DNA from: Polynucleobacter sp.
Lineage (GTDB): Bacteria; Pseudomonadota; Gammaproteobacteria; Burkholderiales; Burkholderiaceae
Assembly (NCBI RefSeq): GCF_030693775.1
Contig: NZ_JAUXZY010000001.1
Coordinates: 113,760-177,759 of the forward strand
Direction: 5' to 3'
Length of the DNA: 64,000 bases
Shown here: piece after piece, positions 63,979-64,000 of the stretch
Layout of the letters: the number at the start of each line of letters is the position of its first letter
How positions within the stretch are numbered: position 1 is the first letter of the stretch
Notes under the pieces: model-generated
What the model was told of the DNA's origin: nothing
Databases searched by the model: none
What the model saw: only the letters and a program-made list of their open reading frames with translations
Position numbers and translations under genes: made by a program

Positions 63979-64000
63979 GAATGCTCCTCCGGAAGAATGG

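Overview
The window is ordinary bacterial chromosome, densely coded on both strands. Gene order and protein families point to a betaproteobacterium of the family Burkholderiaceae, most like Polynucleobacter. The genus is inferred from the compact layout, the protein sequences and neighbourhoods such as infC-rpmI-rplT-pheS-pheT-ihfA-merR-tRNA-Pro and odhA-odhB-lpdA-zapE. There are no rRNA genes, insertion sequences, prophage blocks or CRISPR arrays. Three tRNA genes are present: Ser-GCT, Pro-GGG and Val-GAC.

Layout. 0-3 kb: a Smr/DUF883/holin-like/YqjK-like envelope-stress type operon, a 55-residue small gene behind direct repeats, and a DUF6352-like gene. 3-8 kb: a secreted SNase-type nuclease, a cysteine-peptidase-like protein, DUF1993, a carboxylesterase, NhaA, an AI-2E family exporter and tRNA-Ser. 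8-20 kb: lysC, a type II toxin-antitoxin pair with an operator-like inverted repeat, tilS, accA, an AlkA-type glycosylase with a histone-like tail, cysS, a TPR protein, ppiB, lpxH, suhB, trmJ, cysE and an FKBP-type isomerase. 20-33 kb: a ribosomal oxygenase, a small Ala/Pro-rich lipoprotein, bamC-dapA, a methyltransferase, trpS (with a cysteine motif suggesting an iron-sulfur cluster), a PHP phosphoesterase, zapE, and the 2-oxoglutarate dehydrogenase genes lpdA-odhB-odhA. 33-45 kb: an HTH plus pseudo-receiver regulator, an H-NS family protein, a thioesterase, tRNA-Pro, a VOC protein, and the translation cluster from merR back to thrS and tRNA-Val, then relA. 45-57 kb: a fused cation-efflux/alpha-beta-hydrolase gene, a 3-oxoacid CoA-transferase pair, ETF-ubiquinone oxidoreductase, an MFS transporter, aroC, a CBS protein, a YihY-family membrane protein, wrbA, DUF2069 and a GlcD-like FAD oxidase. 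57-64 kb: a Rap1a-like secreted protein, DUF3300, a four-gene arsenic operon (arsR-arsC-acr3-arsH), an Rrf2 regulator without cysteines, a NhaR-like LysR regulator and a Bug/TctC solute-binding protein.

Most genes are core metabolism and translation. The metabolic genes link amino-acid synthesis (lysC, dapA, aroC, cysE), the TCA cycle (odhA, odhB, lpdA), ketone-body and fatty-acid carbon flow (CoA-transferase, ETF-QO) and envelope assembly (bamC, lpxH). The accessory part is small: the toxin-antitoxin pair, the arsenic operon and a few proteins of unknown function. I do not see a convincing large undescribed system. The most unusual single items are the cation-efflux/hydrolase fusion, whose start codon lies in a 22-bp perfect palindrome, the HTH/pseudo-receiver protein, the TrpRS cysteine cluster, and the 55-residue gene with tandem direct repeats in its upstream region. 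All family assignments come from reading the translated sequence and from memory of the families; no database search was run.
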